Shown: in pieces, positions 42,065 through 50,945 of the stretch
Position numbering within the stretch: position 1 is the first letter of the stretch
Layout: each line of letters begins with the position of its first letter
Origin: Streptomyces sp. Je 1-369
GTDB lineage: Bacteria > Actinomycetota > Actinomycetes > Streptomycetales > Streptomycetaceae
Reading direction: 5' to 3'
Length of the DNA: 64,000 nt
NCBI RefSeq assembly: GCF_026810505.1
Contig: NZ_CP101750.1
Location: forward strand, 7,862,515-7,926,514
Made by a program: the position numbers and the translations under genes
Notes under the pieces: generated by a model
Told to the model about the DNA's origin: nothing
Databases searched by the model: none
What the model saw: only the letters and a program-made list of their open reading frames with translations

Positions 42065-42796
42065 GTGCAGCACCACCCCGTCACCGTCGTCACCGGCGGC
42101 AGCCGCGGTATCGGCGCCGCTGTCAGCGCCCGTCTCGCCGAGGAGGGCCACGACGTCGTCATCGGCTACCGCTCCAACGCGGCCGCCGCCGATGAGGCCG
42201 CCGACGCGGTCCGCGCCGCAGGTCGCCGCTGCATCACCGTCGAGGTCGACACCGCCGACGAGTCCGACGTCGACCGCCTCTTCGACACCGCCGCCCAGCT
42301 CGGCCCGGTCACCGGCCTGGTCAACAACGCCGGGGTGAGCGGCCCCGTCGGGCCCCTCGCCGACGCCGACGCCGAGGGCATGCGCAGGGCGCTCGAAGTG
42401 AACGTACTCGGCTATCTGCTCTGCGCCCGGCGCGCGGTGCGGGACATGCAGGCCAACGGCGGCGGCGCCATCGTGAACGTCTCGTCCGCCGCGGCGACGC
42501 TCGGTGCCCCCGGCGAGTACGTCCACTACGCCGCCGCCAAGGGCGCCGTCGACACGATGACGGTCGGCCTGTCCAAGGAGGTCGCCGGGGACGGCATCCG
42601 GGTCAACGCCGTCGCCCCCGGCGTCATCTGGACCGAGTTCCACGCCGACCCCGAGCGCCCCGCGAAGCTCGCCGCGGGCATCCCCCTCGGGCGCTCCGGG
42701 CAACCCTCCGAGATCGCCGCGGCCGTCGCCTGGCTGCTCTCCGACGAGGCCTCGTACGCCACCGGCACCGTGCTGCGGGTCGCGGGCGGACGCTGA
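42065..42796 (+). CDS. Short-chain dehydrogenase/reductase
   Basis: A 243-aa classical SDR. Seen: the cofactor loop TGGSRGIG (residues 10-17), NNAG near 86, Ser in NVSSAAA, the YAAAK active site (HYAAAKGAVD), and the closing PGVIWTE. It is a cytoplasmic NAD(P)H-dependent oxidoreductase. An Arg-Ser after the second strand (YRSN) favours NADPH. It is close to FabG-like and glucose dehydrogenase-like members, but the substrate is not predictable. GTG at 42065 follows GGAGG. Confidence 0.92.
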   Translation: MQHHPVTVVTGGSRGIGAAVSARLAEEGHDVVIGYRSNAAAADEAADAVRAAGRRCITVEVDTADESDVDRLFDTAAQLGPVTGLVNNAGVSGPVGPLADADAEGMRRALEVNVLGYLLCARRAVRDMQANGGGAIVNVSSAAATLGAPGEYVHYAAAKGAVDTMTVGLSKEVAGDGIRVNAVAPGVIWTEFHADPERPAKLAAGIPLGRSGQPSEIAAAVAWLLSDEASYATGTVLRVAGGR

Positions 42797-42841
42797 GGGC
42801 CTGTCTTCGGAACCTCGGTCGACCGCTCGTAGGATTGGCAC

Positions 42842-43396
42842 ATGATCAGTGGAGCGGTCGACCTCGCGCCAGGCGTCCTCATCCGGCCCGTCGCGCTCGA
42901 CGACGCGGAGGCACTCGCCCGCGCCTACCGGCGCAACCGCGACCACCTCGGCCCCTGGGACCCGGACCGTCCCGCCGCCTTCTACACCGCGGAGGGGCAG
43001 GCCGAGCGGGTCCGCGTACAGCTGGCGGACGGACAGGCGGGCCGGTCCGCGCACTGGGTCCTGGTGAGCGGCGCCGAGATCGTCGGCCACGCGGCCGTCT
43101 CGAACATCGTGCTCGGCCCGGCCCGCAGCGGAAACCTCGGCTACTGGATCGACGCCGAGCACGTGGGCCGCGGCCTCGCCTCCGCCGCCGCACGGCACGC
43201 CTGCGCGACGGCGGACACCCAACTCGGCCTGCACCGCGTCGAGGCAGGCACCCTGATGCACAACACGGCGTCGCAGCGCGTGCTGAGGAAGTGCGGCTTC
43301 GCGGAGTACGGAGTCGCACCGTCCTTCCTCTTCATCAACGGCGCCTGGCGCGACCACCGGCTCTTCCAGAAGATCCTCAACGACCGTCCCTTGTAG
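42842..43396 (+). CDS. GNAT acetyltransferase (RimJ/RimL-like)
   Basis: A 184-aa N-acetyltransferase. The pattern fits the RimJ/RimL branch: LIRPVALDDAEALARAYRRN at the start, LGYWIDAEHVGRGLASAAA covering the acetyl-CoA pyrophosphate loop (GRGLAS), and LHRVEAGTLMHNTASQRVL with the conserved Asn, then KCGFAEYG. Such enzymes acetylate N-terminal or amino groups of proteins or small molecules; the target is unknown. ATG at 42842 is 46 bp after the SDR gene. Confidence 0.92.
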   Translation: MISGAVDLAPGVLIRPVALDDAEALARAYRRNRDHLGPWDPDRPAAFYTAEGQAERVRVQLADGQAGRSAHWVLVSGAEIVGHAAVSNIVLGPARSGNLGYWIDAEHVGRGLASAAARHACATADTQLGLHRVEAGTLMHNTASQRVLRKCGFAEYGVAPSFLFINGAWRDHRLFQKILNDRPL

Positions 43397-43420
43397 AACG
43401 GGCCGAGGTGCGAGACTGGT

Positions 43421-43732
43421 GTGGTGACGCGGAGCGAGCGGGACACAAAGCGGGACACGGAGCGGGAGACGCAGCGCAAGACCGAGCGGCGCCTGGAGCA
43501 GACCATCCTGGAGTTGCTGGACCGCCGTGCCCCGGACGCCACGATCTGCCCCTCGGACGCCGCACGGGCGGTCCACGAAGGGGACGACGACGGTTGGCGC
43601 GCACTGATGGAGCCCGCCCGCCGCGCGGCCCGGAAGCTGGTCGAGGCCGGCAAGGTGGAGATCACGCAGGGCGGTGAGCCGGTCGACCCGGCGGACGCCC
43701 GCGGCCCGATCCGCATCCGCCGGACCCGGTAG
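43421..43732 (+). CDS. DUF3253 family protein
   Basis: A 103-aa basic protein matching the DUF3253 pattern: ILELLDRRAPDATICPSDAA, then WRALMEPARRAARKLVEAG and GPIRIRRTR, a small winged-helix-like fold of unknown function. The N-terminus has a charged run rich in R, T and E. Two GTG codons in tandem at 43421 and 43424 could serve as start. It lies 24 bp after the GNAT gene and is probably co-transcribed. Confidence 0.85.
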   Translation: MVTRSERDTKRDTERETQRKTERRLEQTILELLDRRAPDATICPSDAARAVHEGDDDGWRALMEPARRAARKLVEAGKVEITQGGEPVDPADARGPIRIRRTR

Positions 43733-43907
43733 GACTCCGTTCACCCGCTGTGCCGGGCCGTCGGCCATCTGACCGTCGGGCTCTCGGGCTGTCCGGCCGT
43801 CGGGCTGTCGGGCTGTCGGGCACAACCATCGGCTGTTTCCGCGTGTCTCCGAGGTGAGTCACGTCCGCGTGCACGTGTTCGACCCCGTGCGCACCCAAGG
43901 AGGAACC

Positions 43908-45422
43908 GTGGGCATCCGCCGACCCGCCCTGTCGACAGCCACTTCGAGAGCCACTTCGACCGCCGTGGCCGCGGCCCTGATCGGTTCGCTCGGCGTGCCG
44001 GTCCTCGCGGGCACCGCATCCGCGAGGCCCGTGTCCGCGAAGGACGCCGCCGCCACCGTACGGGAGGACTTCGACGGCGACGGCCACCAGGACGTCGCCG
44101 TGGCCGCGCCCGGCGCGACCGTCGGCGGCCACACCTGGGCGGGTTACATCACCATCAGGTACGGATCCGCGCACGGCCTCGACCCCGCCCGCACCACGGT
44201 CATCGACCAGAACAGCCCCGGTGTGCCCGGCACCCCCGGCGACAACCAGGGATTCGGCTACGCGATGGTCTCCCGCGACCTGGACGGCGACGGCCTGACC
44301 GATCTAGCGGTGGTGAGCCGCGAGTACCGGCCGGAGAACAACGTCGGCGGATCGGTGACCGTCCTGTGGGGCCGGAAGACCGGCATCTCGGGCCAGGACG
44401 CCGTGCGCCTCCCCGCACCCGCGAACGCGCAGGTCGGTGAGGACATCACCGCGGGCGATTTCGACGGCGACGGGCACGCGGACCTGTTCATGGGGAACGG
44501 CGAGGACCGCGACTACCACGACGTGCTCCACGGCCCCTTCCGGCGTGACGGCGCCCCCGCCCGCGAGCAGCAGGTGAAGGTGTACAGCACGGACAACTTC
44601 ATCAACTCGACCGCCGCGGGCGACTTCAACGGCGACGGCATCGAGGACCTGGCGACGTTCTACGTCTACGAGAACCATGCCGAGGGCGGCAAGCTGTGGC
44701 TCGGCACCAGGACGGGCCTGTCCACCGTCCCGCAGCGCCTCGCCTCGTCGTCGAGCACGGCCGTCGCCGACTTCGACCGGGACGGCAACGCCGACCTTGC
44801 CACCCGGGTCTTCCCGAACGGCGACACCGAGGGCACCGAGGAGGACCCCGGAACCGTCAAGATCTACTACGGCTCGTCGTCAGGACCCGGCCAGTCCCGT
44901 ACGCAGACGATCACGCAGGACACCGCGGGCGTGCCCGGGGCGAGCGAGAAGGGCGACCAGTTCGGCGGCCGCCTCGGCACGGGTGACGCGAACGGCGACG
45001 GATACCCCGACCTGGCCGTCGGCGTCCCCGGCGAGGCGATCGGCGCGAAGGCGAAGGCGGGCGCCGTGGTGCTGCTGAAGGGCGGCGAGGACGGGCTCAC
45101 CGGCAAGGACGCGCAGGCGTTCCACCAGGACACGGCGGGGGTTCCGGGTGCCGCGGAGTCCGGCGACGTGTTCGGCGGTTCGGTACGGCTGCTCGACGTG
45201 ACCGGTGACGGCAGGGCGGACCTCGTCGCGGGTGCGCCGGGCGAGGACCTGGGTGCCGTCAAGAACGGCGGAGCGGTGTGGCTGCTGCGCGGCGCCGCGG
45301 CAGGCCTGACGGCGTCGCAGTCGTCCGCGCAGAACCCGACGGACATCGGGGCACCGGCGCCGAAGGCGCTGTTCGGCCTGAACCTGAGCGGGGACAACGG
45401 CACCGGAACGGTGATCCCCTGA
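43908..45422 (+). CDS. Secreted FG-GAP/VCBS repeat protein
   Basis: A 504-aa exported protein. GTG at 43908 follows AAGGAGG. Residues 1-40 form a long signal peptide. The body is a beta-propeller made of about seven FG-GAP repeats with Ca2+ sites of the form DFDGDGHQD, DLDGDGLTD, DFNGDGIED, DANGDGYPD and DVTGDGRAD, and cage motifs such as AVAAPGA and AVGVPGE. These resemble integrin-alpha N-terminal propellers. Streptomyces have many such proteins of unknown role, perhaps in adhesion or carbohydrate binding. The gene ends 35 bp before a 44-bp palindrome. Confidence 0.92.
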   Translation: MGIRRPALSTATSRATSTAVAAALIGSLGVPVLAGTASARPVSAKDAAATVREDFDGDGHQDVAVAAPGATVGGHTWAGYITIRYGSAHGLDPARTTVIDQNSPGVPGTPGDNQGFGYAMVSRDLDGDGLTDLAVVSREYRPENNVGGSVTVLWGRKTGISGQDAVRLPAPANAQVGEDITAGDFDGDGHADLFMGNGEDRDYHDVLHGPFRRDGAPAREQQVKVYSTDNFINSTAAGDFNGDGIEDLATFYVYENHAEGGKLWLGTRTGLSTVPQRLASSSSTAVADFDRDGNADLATRVFPNGDTEGTEEDPGTVKIYYGSSSGPGQSRTQTITQDTAGVPGASEKGDQFGGRLGTGDANGDGYPDLAVGVPGEAIGAKAKAGAVVLLKGGEDGLTGKDAQAFHQDTAGVPGAAESGDVFGGSVRLLDVTGDGRADLVAGAPGEDLGAVKNGGAVWLLRGAAAGLTASQSSAQNPTDIGAPAPKALFGLNLSGDNGTGTVIP

Positions 45423-45457
45423 GGGGGACCCTGGTTGCGGGCCCCGCGTCGTCGCTC

Positions 45458-45501
45458 AGAGCCTGTGTCATAACCCCGGCCGGGGTTATGACACAGGCTC
45501 T
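45458..45501. terminator. 44-bp perfect palindrome between convergent genes
   Basis: Positions 45458-45501 read the same on both strands: two 22-bp arms with no spacer (core CCCCGGCCGGGG). It lies between the FG-GAP gene and the convergent amidohydrolase gene, whose stop codon begins at its right edge. A bidirectional terminator is the simplest explanation. Its perfection and length are unusual. Confidence 0.75.
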
Positions 45502-47090
45502 CAGGAGCGTGCTCGTCCCGGGCGGCGTGCGGTGCGGTCCGGGTCCGGGTCCACCCGCTGGATCCGGGCACGCCGCACGACCTCGGGCCCCGTCTCGGCG
45601 GCCTTGCGGACCAGGGCACGCCCGTCCCATTCGGTGGGCCAGCCCTGCCACAGCCGCAGCCTGCCGTCCACGAAGACCGCGCTGATCTGGTCGCGGTCGG
45701 CCATCCGTACCAGCTCCCACGACAGGTCGTACGACGGAGTGAGCTCGGGCACCCGGAGGTCGACGAGCAGGAAGTCGGCCGCCTTGCCGACGGCGATCTC
45801 GCCCGTCACCTTGCCGAGTCCGACGGCGTCGGCGCTCAGCGAGGTGGCGTGGGTGAGCCACACGCGGCCGACGCCGCACGCGGAGTCGCCGGACATCAGG
45901 CCGTAGGACAGCCGCTGGGCGCTCTCCGCTGCGTCGACCAGGCGGAAGCCGTTGCCGCGGGTGCCGTCGGTGCCGGTGCCGAAGCGGATGCCCATGGCGT
46001 GCCACATCAGGGCGTGCGCGACGGCATTGCCCTTCCAGGCGCTGGCCACCGGGTTGTAGCTGACCGCGGCGCCGGTGTCGGCGAGCATGCGCATCTCGTC
46101 GGGGGTGAGCAGGGTGGCGTGGGAGCCGAGGGTGTGCGCGTTGAGGGCGCCGATGTGGTGCAGGTACGACAACGGGCGCCGCCCCACGCTCTTGAGGGAG
46201 CGCTCCACGGAGGCCAGGTGCTCGTTGACGTGGACCTGGAAGACCGCGTCGGCGTCCGCGCACAGCTCGGCGGTCTTCTTCAGCACGTCCGCGGTGGCGT
46301 CCTCGGGGACGGGTATCGCCAGCGAGGGATGGATCAGCCGTGAGCTCCGGAACCGCTCCAGATGCTCCTCTCCTCCCTTGCCGTTGGAGACGACCTTCGA
46401 CAGCACGCAGCGCAGCCCGGCCTCCTCGGCGGCCTCGGCGATGACGCCCACGTCGACGGGCGCGCGGGTGCCCGCGTCGGCGGCGGTGGTGAACCCGCCG
46501 CGCAGCGCCTCCAGGGCGGCGAGCTTCGCCGAGAGGTGCGCGGTCTCCTCGTCCAGGGCGTGTTCCAGTGGCTCCCAGACGGTCTTGAAGATCTCCGAAG
46601 GCTGCCCGAACGCCTGGGCCTTGCCGAAGCTCTGCGTCAGATGGTGGTGGGCGTCCACGAAGCCGGGCATGAGCAAGTGGCCCTTGAGGCGCACCTTCTT
46701 GGCGTCGCGGTGCGCGTCGGTGAGCTTGCGGACCGGTCCGACGGCACGGAAGGTGCCGTCCTGGACGAGCACCGCGCGGTCCTTGACGGGCCCTTCGGGG
46801 AGGAGGACGACGTCGGGTACGAGCAGCAGTTGCCGGGCGCGGAAGTCGTCGGGGCCGAAGGTGCCGTGGCTGTCGTGCCCGTCGTGCCGGTCGCGTTCGG
46901 CGGCGGCAGCAGGCATCGCGCCGGTCGCACCGAGAAGGCCGCCGGTGCCCGCCAGCCCGGCCCCGACGACGAAACCGCGACGTCCTACGCCGCGTGACCT
47001 GGCACCGGCACCGGCACCGGCACTGGCACCGTCATTGTCATCGCCGCCGACTCCGATGTCGCGGCCCTCGTCCGCGTACTCGTTCTCCAC
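45501..47090 (-). CDS. Tat-exported amidohydrolase
   Basis: A 529-aa metal-dependent amidohydrolase (TIM barrel, TrzN/cytosine deaminase group). Seen: metal ligands in VDAHHHL near residue 150, HVNEH near 285, HATLLT, and the Asp in FGTGTDGT. The N-terminus (GVGRRGFVVGAGLAG) is a twin-arginine signal followed by a hydrophobic stretch and AAA, so export by Tat is expected. An acidic tail precedes the RR motif, a bit long for a signal. Likely hydrolyses an amide, amidine or cyclic amide outside the cytoplasm; the substrate is unknown. Divergent from the GntR regulator at 47369. Confidence 0.88.
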   Translation of the reverse strand: MENEYADEGRDIGVGGDDNDGASAGAGAGARSRGVGRRGFVVGAGLAGTGGLLGATGAMPAAAAERDRHDGHDSHGTFGPDDFRARQLLLVPDVVLLPEGPVKDRAVLVQDGTFRAVGPVRKLTDAHRDAKKVRLKGHLLMPGFVDAHHHLTQSFGKAQAFGQPSEIFKTVWEPLEHALDEETAHLSAKLAALEALRGGFTTAADAGTRAPVDVGVIAEAAEEAGLRCVLSKVVSNGKGGEEHLERFRSSRLIHPSLAIPVPEDATADVLKKTAELCADADAVFQVHVNEHLASVERSLKSVGRRPLSYLHHIGALNAHTLGSHATLLTPDEMRMLADTGAAVSYNPVASAWKGNAVAHALMWHAMGIRFGTGTDGTRGNGFRLVDAAESAQRLSYGLMSGDSACGVGRVWLTHATSLSADAVGLGKVTGEIAVGKAADFLLVDLRVPELTPSYDLSWELVRMADRDQISAVFVDGRLRLWQGWPTEWDGRALVRKAAETGPEVVRRARIQRVDPDPDRTARRPGRARS

Positions 47091-47368
47091 CGCACGCTCC
47101 TTCGGCGTTTCGCACAGGGAAAGCCCGGCCGCACGGGGCGGCCGGGCCGGGGCGGCTGACCTTAAGCGAGTCCGTCAGGCGGAACAAGGGTTTCGGCAAA
47201 CGGAAAGGGAAGGAGGGGTTCGGGACGGCGGCCGAGGCGGCGGCCGAGGTGGCGGAGGAGGTGGCGTAACGGGTCCGCGCTCTCCGCCCACCGCAGGCCA
47301 CGCCCGTCATCGCAGGTCAGGGCAGGTGGCGTAACGTCACGGAAATGTTGGCGCCCTAGTTTCGACGG

Positions 47369-48166
47369 ATGTCAGGCCCCGTGAACCCCCCGCCCACCGA
47401 ACAGGCACCGCCGATACGGCCGATGCCGCAGAACCCGCAGCGGACCCGCGCGGACCGGGCCCGGCAGGTCGCCGAGGTGTTGCGCCGTCAGATCGCCTCC
47501 GGGGCGTTCGCGTCGGGCATGCTGCCGGACGAGCGGACCCTGATCGCCGACTTCGAGGTCTCACGCAACACCGTTCGCGAGGCGCTGGGCGTGCTGCGCG
47601 GCGAAGGTGTGGTCGAGCGGCGCCAGGGCGTCGGCACGGTGATCGTACGGAGGCCCTACGAACACACCCTGGAGCAGCTGACCGGCCTCGCCGAAGCGTT
47701 GGGCACGCACGGCGAGGTGGTCAACCAGGTGCGGGTCGCCGACCTGGTGCGCCCGCCCGGCGAAGTGGCGCGCAGGCTGAACGTCCCCGACGGCGGACGG
47801 GTGGTCCACATCGAACGCCTGCGGCTGCTGGACGGCGTACCGCTCTCCCTCGACCTGACCTACCTGGCCGCGGACATCGGCGAGCCGCTGCTCACGGCCG
47901 ACCTGGCGGGACGGGACCTGTTCGGACTCATCGAGCAGTCCGTCGGCGGCCGGCTCGGTTCCGCGAGCGTCACCATGCACGCGGTCGGCGGCGACCCGCA
48001 CACGTGCGCGCTGCTCGACATCCCGGCAGGCTCGGCGCTGTTCACCGTCGAACGCCTGACGAGGCTGCCCGACGGGCGTCCGGTGGACCTGGAGTTCCTG
48101 CGCATCCGAGGCGACCGACTGGCCTTCCGGGCCGAGCTGGTCCGGACGGGAGGCGGCGCACGATGA
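47369..48166 (+). CDS. GntR-family (HutC/UTRA) regulator
   Basis: A 265-aa regulator. Residues 25-95 are a winged helix (QVAEVLRRQIASGAFASGMLP, then ERTLIADFEVSRNTVREALGVL). Residues about 110-255 are a UTRA ligand domain (VVHIERLRLLDGVPLSLDLTYL, with the closing DLEFLRIRGDRLAFRAELV). Expected to bind DNA as a dimer and respond to a small effector. It overlaps the MFS gene by 4 bp and probably controls it. Confidence 0.92.
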   Translation: MSGPVNPPPTEQAPPIRPMPQNPQRTRADRARQVAEVLRRQIASGAFASGMLPDERTLIADFEVSRNTVREALGVLRGEGVVERRQGVGTVIVRRPYEHTLEQLTGLAEALGTHGEVVNQVRVADLVRPPGEVARRLNVPDGGRVVHIERLRLLDGVPLSLDLTYLAADIGEPLLTADLAGRDLFGLIEQSVGGRLGSASVTMHAVGGDPHTCALLDIPAGSALFTVERLTRLPDGRPVDLEFLRIRGDRLAFRAELVRTGGGAR

Positions 48167-49713
48167 CGTCCGAGACACGCGGCCCCGGCTCCGGCTCTCT
48201 TCCCGCCCCCGCCCCCGCCCCCGGCTCCGTCCCCGGCCCGTTGACCGTCGCAGTGATGTGCCTGTGCGTCACCCTGGTCGTCGGCATGGTCTCCGCCGTG
48301 AACCTCGCCGTCCCCGCGCTGTCGCGCAGCACGCCGCACCCGTCGGCGGAGTCGGTGATGTGGGTGGTCGACGGCTACGTGGTGTTCTTCGCCTGCCTGC
48401 TCATCCCGGGCGGCGCACTCGCCGACCGGTTGGGCCGCAAACGGGTGCTGTCGGCCGGCATGGGCCTGTTCACCGCGGGCTGCGTGCTGTGCGCCGTGGC
48501 GCCGGGCGTCGGCACGGTGATCGCGGGCCGGGTCGTCAGCGGTGTGGGAGCCGCCGCGGTGCTGCCGACGACGCTGGCCCTGATGGTGGGCGGCGCGCCG
48601 AGCCACCGTCGGCCACGGCTGGTCGCGGTGTGGGCGTCGATGACGGGCCTGGCGGCCGTGCTGGGCAACGTCGGCGGCGGCGCGGCGTTGCAACTCGGCT
48701 CGTGGCGCGCGCTGTTCTGGTGCGTGGTGCCGCTGTCCGTGGTGGCGCTCGTCCTGGTGCTGGCGTTCTCCCCTGCGCCCCCGCGGCACGACCGCCCGCT
48801 CTCCGTGGTGTCGGCGGGCCTGCTGACGGCCGGCTTCCTCTCACTCCTGTCGGGCATCGTGTCCGGCCCCGAGGCCGGGTGGGGCAGCGCGCGGGTGCTG
48901 GCCGGGTTCGCGGCGGCGGTGGTGCTGCTCGCGGCCTGGGCGGTCCGTGAGCTGCGGCACGAGCACCCGATGCTGGACCCCCGGCTGTTCGCCGTGCCCG
49001 TGGTGCGGGCGGGCGCGGTCGGCATGGCGCTGGTGTTCCTGGGGATGTTCGGCCTGTTCTACGTCAACGGGCAGTACTTGCAGTACGCCAAGGGGTACTC
49101 GCCGCTCGGGGCGGGGGTGCGGCTGCTCCCGATGGCGGGGGCGCTGCTGCTCGCGCCGCGCTGCGCGGTGGCGCTGGAGCGGCGCGTCGGCCCCCGGCTG
49201 ACACTCGGGTCGGGGCTCGCGGTGCTGGCGGCCGGTCTGGGCACGGTGTCGCTGGTCGGCCCGAGCACGCCGTACCCCCTGTACGCGCTCGGGGCGACGC
49301 TCAGCGCGGCCGGATGCGGCCTGGCGACGCCGCTGTTGTCGCACGGCATGATGTCCGCGCTGCCCGCGCACCGGGCCGGAGTCGGCTCGGGGCTGCAGAG
49401 CCTGGCGCGGGAGCTGGGCAGCGCGCTGGGCGTTGCGGTCAGCGGCAGCGTGGTGACCCAGGTGTTCACCGCGGGCCTCCCGGCCCCGCTGCACGGCCCC
49501 GACGCGCCGACGACCGTCCCGGCGGCGGAACAGGCGCTGGCGGCACAGGAGTTGGCGGGACATGAGTTGGCCTCCGCCGATCTGCGGCACGCAGTCGTCG
49601 CCGACTTCACCACCGCCCTCGACACCGCCATGCGGGTGCTGGCCGTGCTGGTGGTGACGGTCGGCGCGCTGGTCGTCGCGTGGTACCCGGTCAGGCGCGG
49701 TCGTGAAGCGTGA
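48163..49713 (+). CDS. MFS drug/solute exporter (DHA2, 14 helices)
   Basis: A 516-aa major facilitator transporter of the 14-helix DHA2 type. Seen: the motif after helix 2 (ADRLGRKRVL), a motif-C-like glycine-rich helix (GVGAAAVLPTTLALMVGG), and long central helices. It expels drugs or metabolites with proton uptake. The start overlaps the GntR gene (ATGA), giving a regulator-pump pair. The 3' end overlaps the convergent VOC gene by 23 bp. The pump has a Pro-rich start. The substrate is not predictable. Confidence 0.92.
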   Translation: MTSETRGPGSGSLPAPAPAPGSVPGPLTVAVMCLCVTLVVGMVSAVNLAVPALSRSTPHPSAESVMWVVDGYVVFFACLLIPGGALADRLGRKRVLSAGMGLFTAGCVLCAVAPGVGTVIAGRVVSGVGAAAVLPTTLALMVGGAPSHRRPRLVAVWASMTGLAAVLGNVGGGAALQLGSWRALFWCVVPLSVVALVLVLAFSPAPPRHDRPLSVVSAGLLTAGFLSLLSGIVSGPEAGWGSARVLAGFAAAVVLLAAWAVRELRHEHPMLDPRLFAVPVVRAGAVGMALVFLGMFGLFYVNGQYLQYAKGYSPLGAGVRLLPMAGALLLAPRCAVALERRVGPRLTLGSGLAVLAAGLGTVSLVGPSTPYPLYALGATLSAAGCGLATPLLSHGMMSALPAHRAGVGSGLQSLARELGSALGVAVSGSVVTQVFTAGLPAPLHGPDAPTTVPAAEQALAAQELAGHELASADLRHAVVADFTTALDTAMRVLAVLVVTVGALVVAWYPVRRGREA

Positions 49714-50059
49714 CGTGATAGCCGTCCGGGTCGGCGAAGGTGAACGTCCGGCCGAAGGGGCCGTCGACCGGCGCGGACACGATGGTGTGACCGTCGGCGA
49801 CGAGGGCGTCGTGAATGGCCTGGACGCCGGTGGCGTGGAGCCAGATCGCGGCACCGATGCCGGGCTGGGCGACGGATGAGAGATCGGTGCCGGGAACGAT
49901 CTCGCGGAGTGCGAACGCGATCGGCTCCGTCTCGAAGACGACGGCGTGCGGAGGCCCGGCCTGCGAGCGGACGACGCCGAGGTACTGCTCGTAGAAAGCC
50001 TGGGAGGCCGCGAGGTCGCGCGCCTGGAGCGAGATGAAGTCGGGACCGGTGACGGGCAT
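49691..50059 (-). CDS. VOC-superfamily protein (glyoxalase-like)
   Basis: A 122-aa single-domain VOC protein with two beta-alpha-beta-beta-beta units: DFISLQARDLAASQAFYEQY at the start and PDGYHVTLHD at the end. Family members are dioxygenases, glyoxalases or resistance proteins. The metal His/Glu set is not complete by eye (late residues His and Asp at HVTLHD). Divergent from a MarR gene, with two palindromic operators between, so MarR control is likely. Confidence 0.88.
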   Translation of the reverse strand: MPVTGPDFISLQARDLAASQAFYEQYLGVVRSQAGPPHAVVFETEPIAFALREIVPGTDLSSVAQPGIGAAIWLHATGVQAIHDALVADGHTIVSAPVDGPFGRTFTFADPDGYHVTLHDRA

Positions 50060-50078
50060 GGTGAAGCTCCTTCTCTTC

Positions 50079-50096
50079 GTGTCAGATTACTGACAC
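50079..50096. promoter_or_regulatory. MarR-type operator 1
   Basis: Perfect palindrome GTGTCAG-ATTA-CTGACAC (7-bp arms, 4-bp spacer) in the gap between the divergent VOC and MarR genes, 20 bp from the VOC start. Form and place fit a MarR dimer site. Confidence 0.85.
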
Positions 50097-50105
50097 GGGA
50101 AAGGT

Positions 50106-50123
50106 ATGTCAGAATCCTGACAT
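50106..50123. promoter_or_regulatory. MarR-type operator 2
   Basis: Second palindrome ATGTCAG-AATC-CTGACAT, sharing the TGTCAG core with the first, 27 bp away centre to centre. It overlaps the first bases of the MarR start codon, so MarR binding should block its own gene. Confidence 0.85.
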
Positions 50124-50580
50124 GAGTCAAAAGGGTGCCGGCGTCGACCTGGACAAGTCATTGGGCTACCTGCTGAAGGAGGCTTCGAGCGCCCTCCGCG
50201 CGGCCATGGAGGAAGTGCTGCGTCCGCTCGGGATGAGCGTGACGCACTACTCCTGCCTCGAACTGCTGGCTCAACGGCCCGGGCTGTCGAACTCCGAGCT
50301 CGCGCGTGGCGCGTTCGTGACCCGGCAGACGATGAACGTGCTGCTCCAGGCCCTGGAGCGGGATGGCTACGTGACCAGGCCCGCGGAGGCGCCCGTCGGC
50401 AAGGCGCTGCCCGCGCGGCTCACGCGGAGCGGTCGGGAGAGCCTGGAGAAGGCGACCGTGGCGGTCCGCTCCGTCGAGGTCGGAATGCTGGCGGGGATGA
50501 CCGCGGCCGAGCAGGAAGCGGCGTTCCGGAGCCTGCGGAGCATGATCCGTTCCCTGCGTGACGGAGGCGACGGCGCATAG
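50122..50580 (+). CDS. MarR-family regulator
   Basis: A 152-aa winged-helix regulator: MSVTHYSCLELLAQRPGLSN, SELARGAFVTRQTMNVLLQALE, DGYVTRPAEAP and a helical C-terminus for dimerisation. Expected to repress its own gene and the divergent VOC gene through the TGTCAG palindromes. MarR proteins usually release DNA when bound by a phenolic or oxidant ligand; a Cys in SCLELL could be a sensor but that is speculation. Confidence 0.93.
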   Translation: MSQKGAGVDLDKSLGYLLKEASSALRAAMEEVLRPLGMSVTHYSCLELLAQRPGLSNSELARGAFVTRQTMNVLLQALERDGYVTRPAEAPVGKALPARLTRSGRESLEKATVAVRSVEVGMLAGMTAAEQEAAFRSLRSMIRSLRDGGDGA

Positions 50581-50659
50581 CGATCCGGGCCCCGGGGCGC
50601 ACCGCCCTTGTCATTTCCGTGCCTTGACGCCCTCCCGGCCGCTGTAGCACGCTGCCGCG

Positions 50660-50945
50660 GTGATCACTCGTGAGCGGGATCCGGCGCGACGGCCCGTGCT
50701 CGCCGTGGTTCAGGGCACCTCCGGGACCAAGGCCCTGGTGGCCTGCCCGGAGCGTGGTGTGATCGGGACGGGCGCCACGCCGGGCGGCGCCAAGTGCACG
50801 TACGGGACCGGGGCGTTCCTGCTCGCGCGGACCGGTGCGCGCCCGTGCCGCGGCGACTCCGGTCCGGTCAGCTGCGTCGCCCGGCGCCTCGGGGGCCGGA
50901 GCAGTTACTGCCTCGACGGGAGCGTTCATGCTCCTCAACCGCCGC
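50660..50945 (+). pseudogene. Decayed FGGY (glycerol kinase-like) gene
   Basis: The frame from the GTG at 50660 opens with the FGGY kinase start (VLAVVQGTSGTKALVACPERG), and then jumps to the middle-domain motif KCTYGTGAFLLARTGARP and SYCLDGSV. A whole kinase is about 480-500 aa; the two motifs are normally 200 residues apart, but here they are separated by 12. So the central part is deleted and the end is lost where the FAD-dehydrogenase remnant begins. The conserved Asp of DQGTSG is Val here. It cannot be active. Confidence 0.75.

Noticed and set aside
45458..45501. The 44-bp palindrome as an insertion-sequence end
   Set aside because: No transposase gene and no target duplication nearby; kept as terminator and as an open observation.
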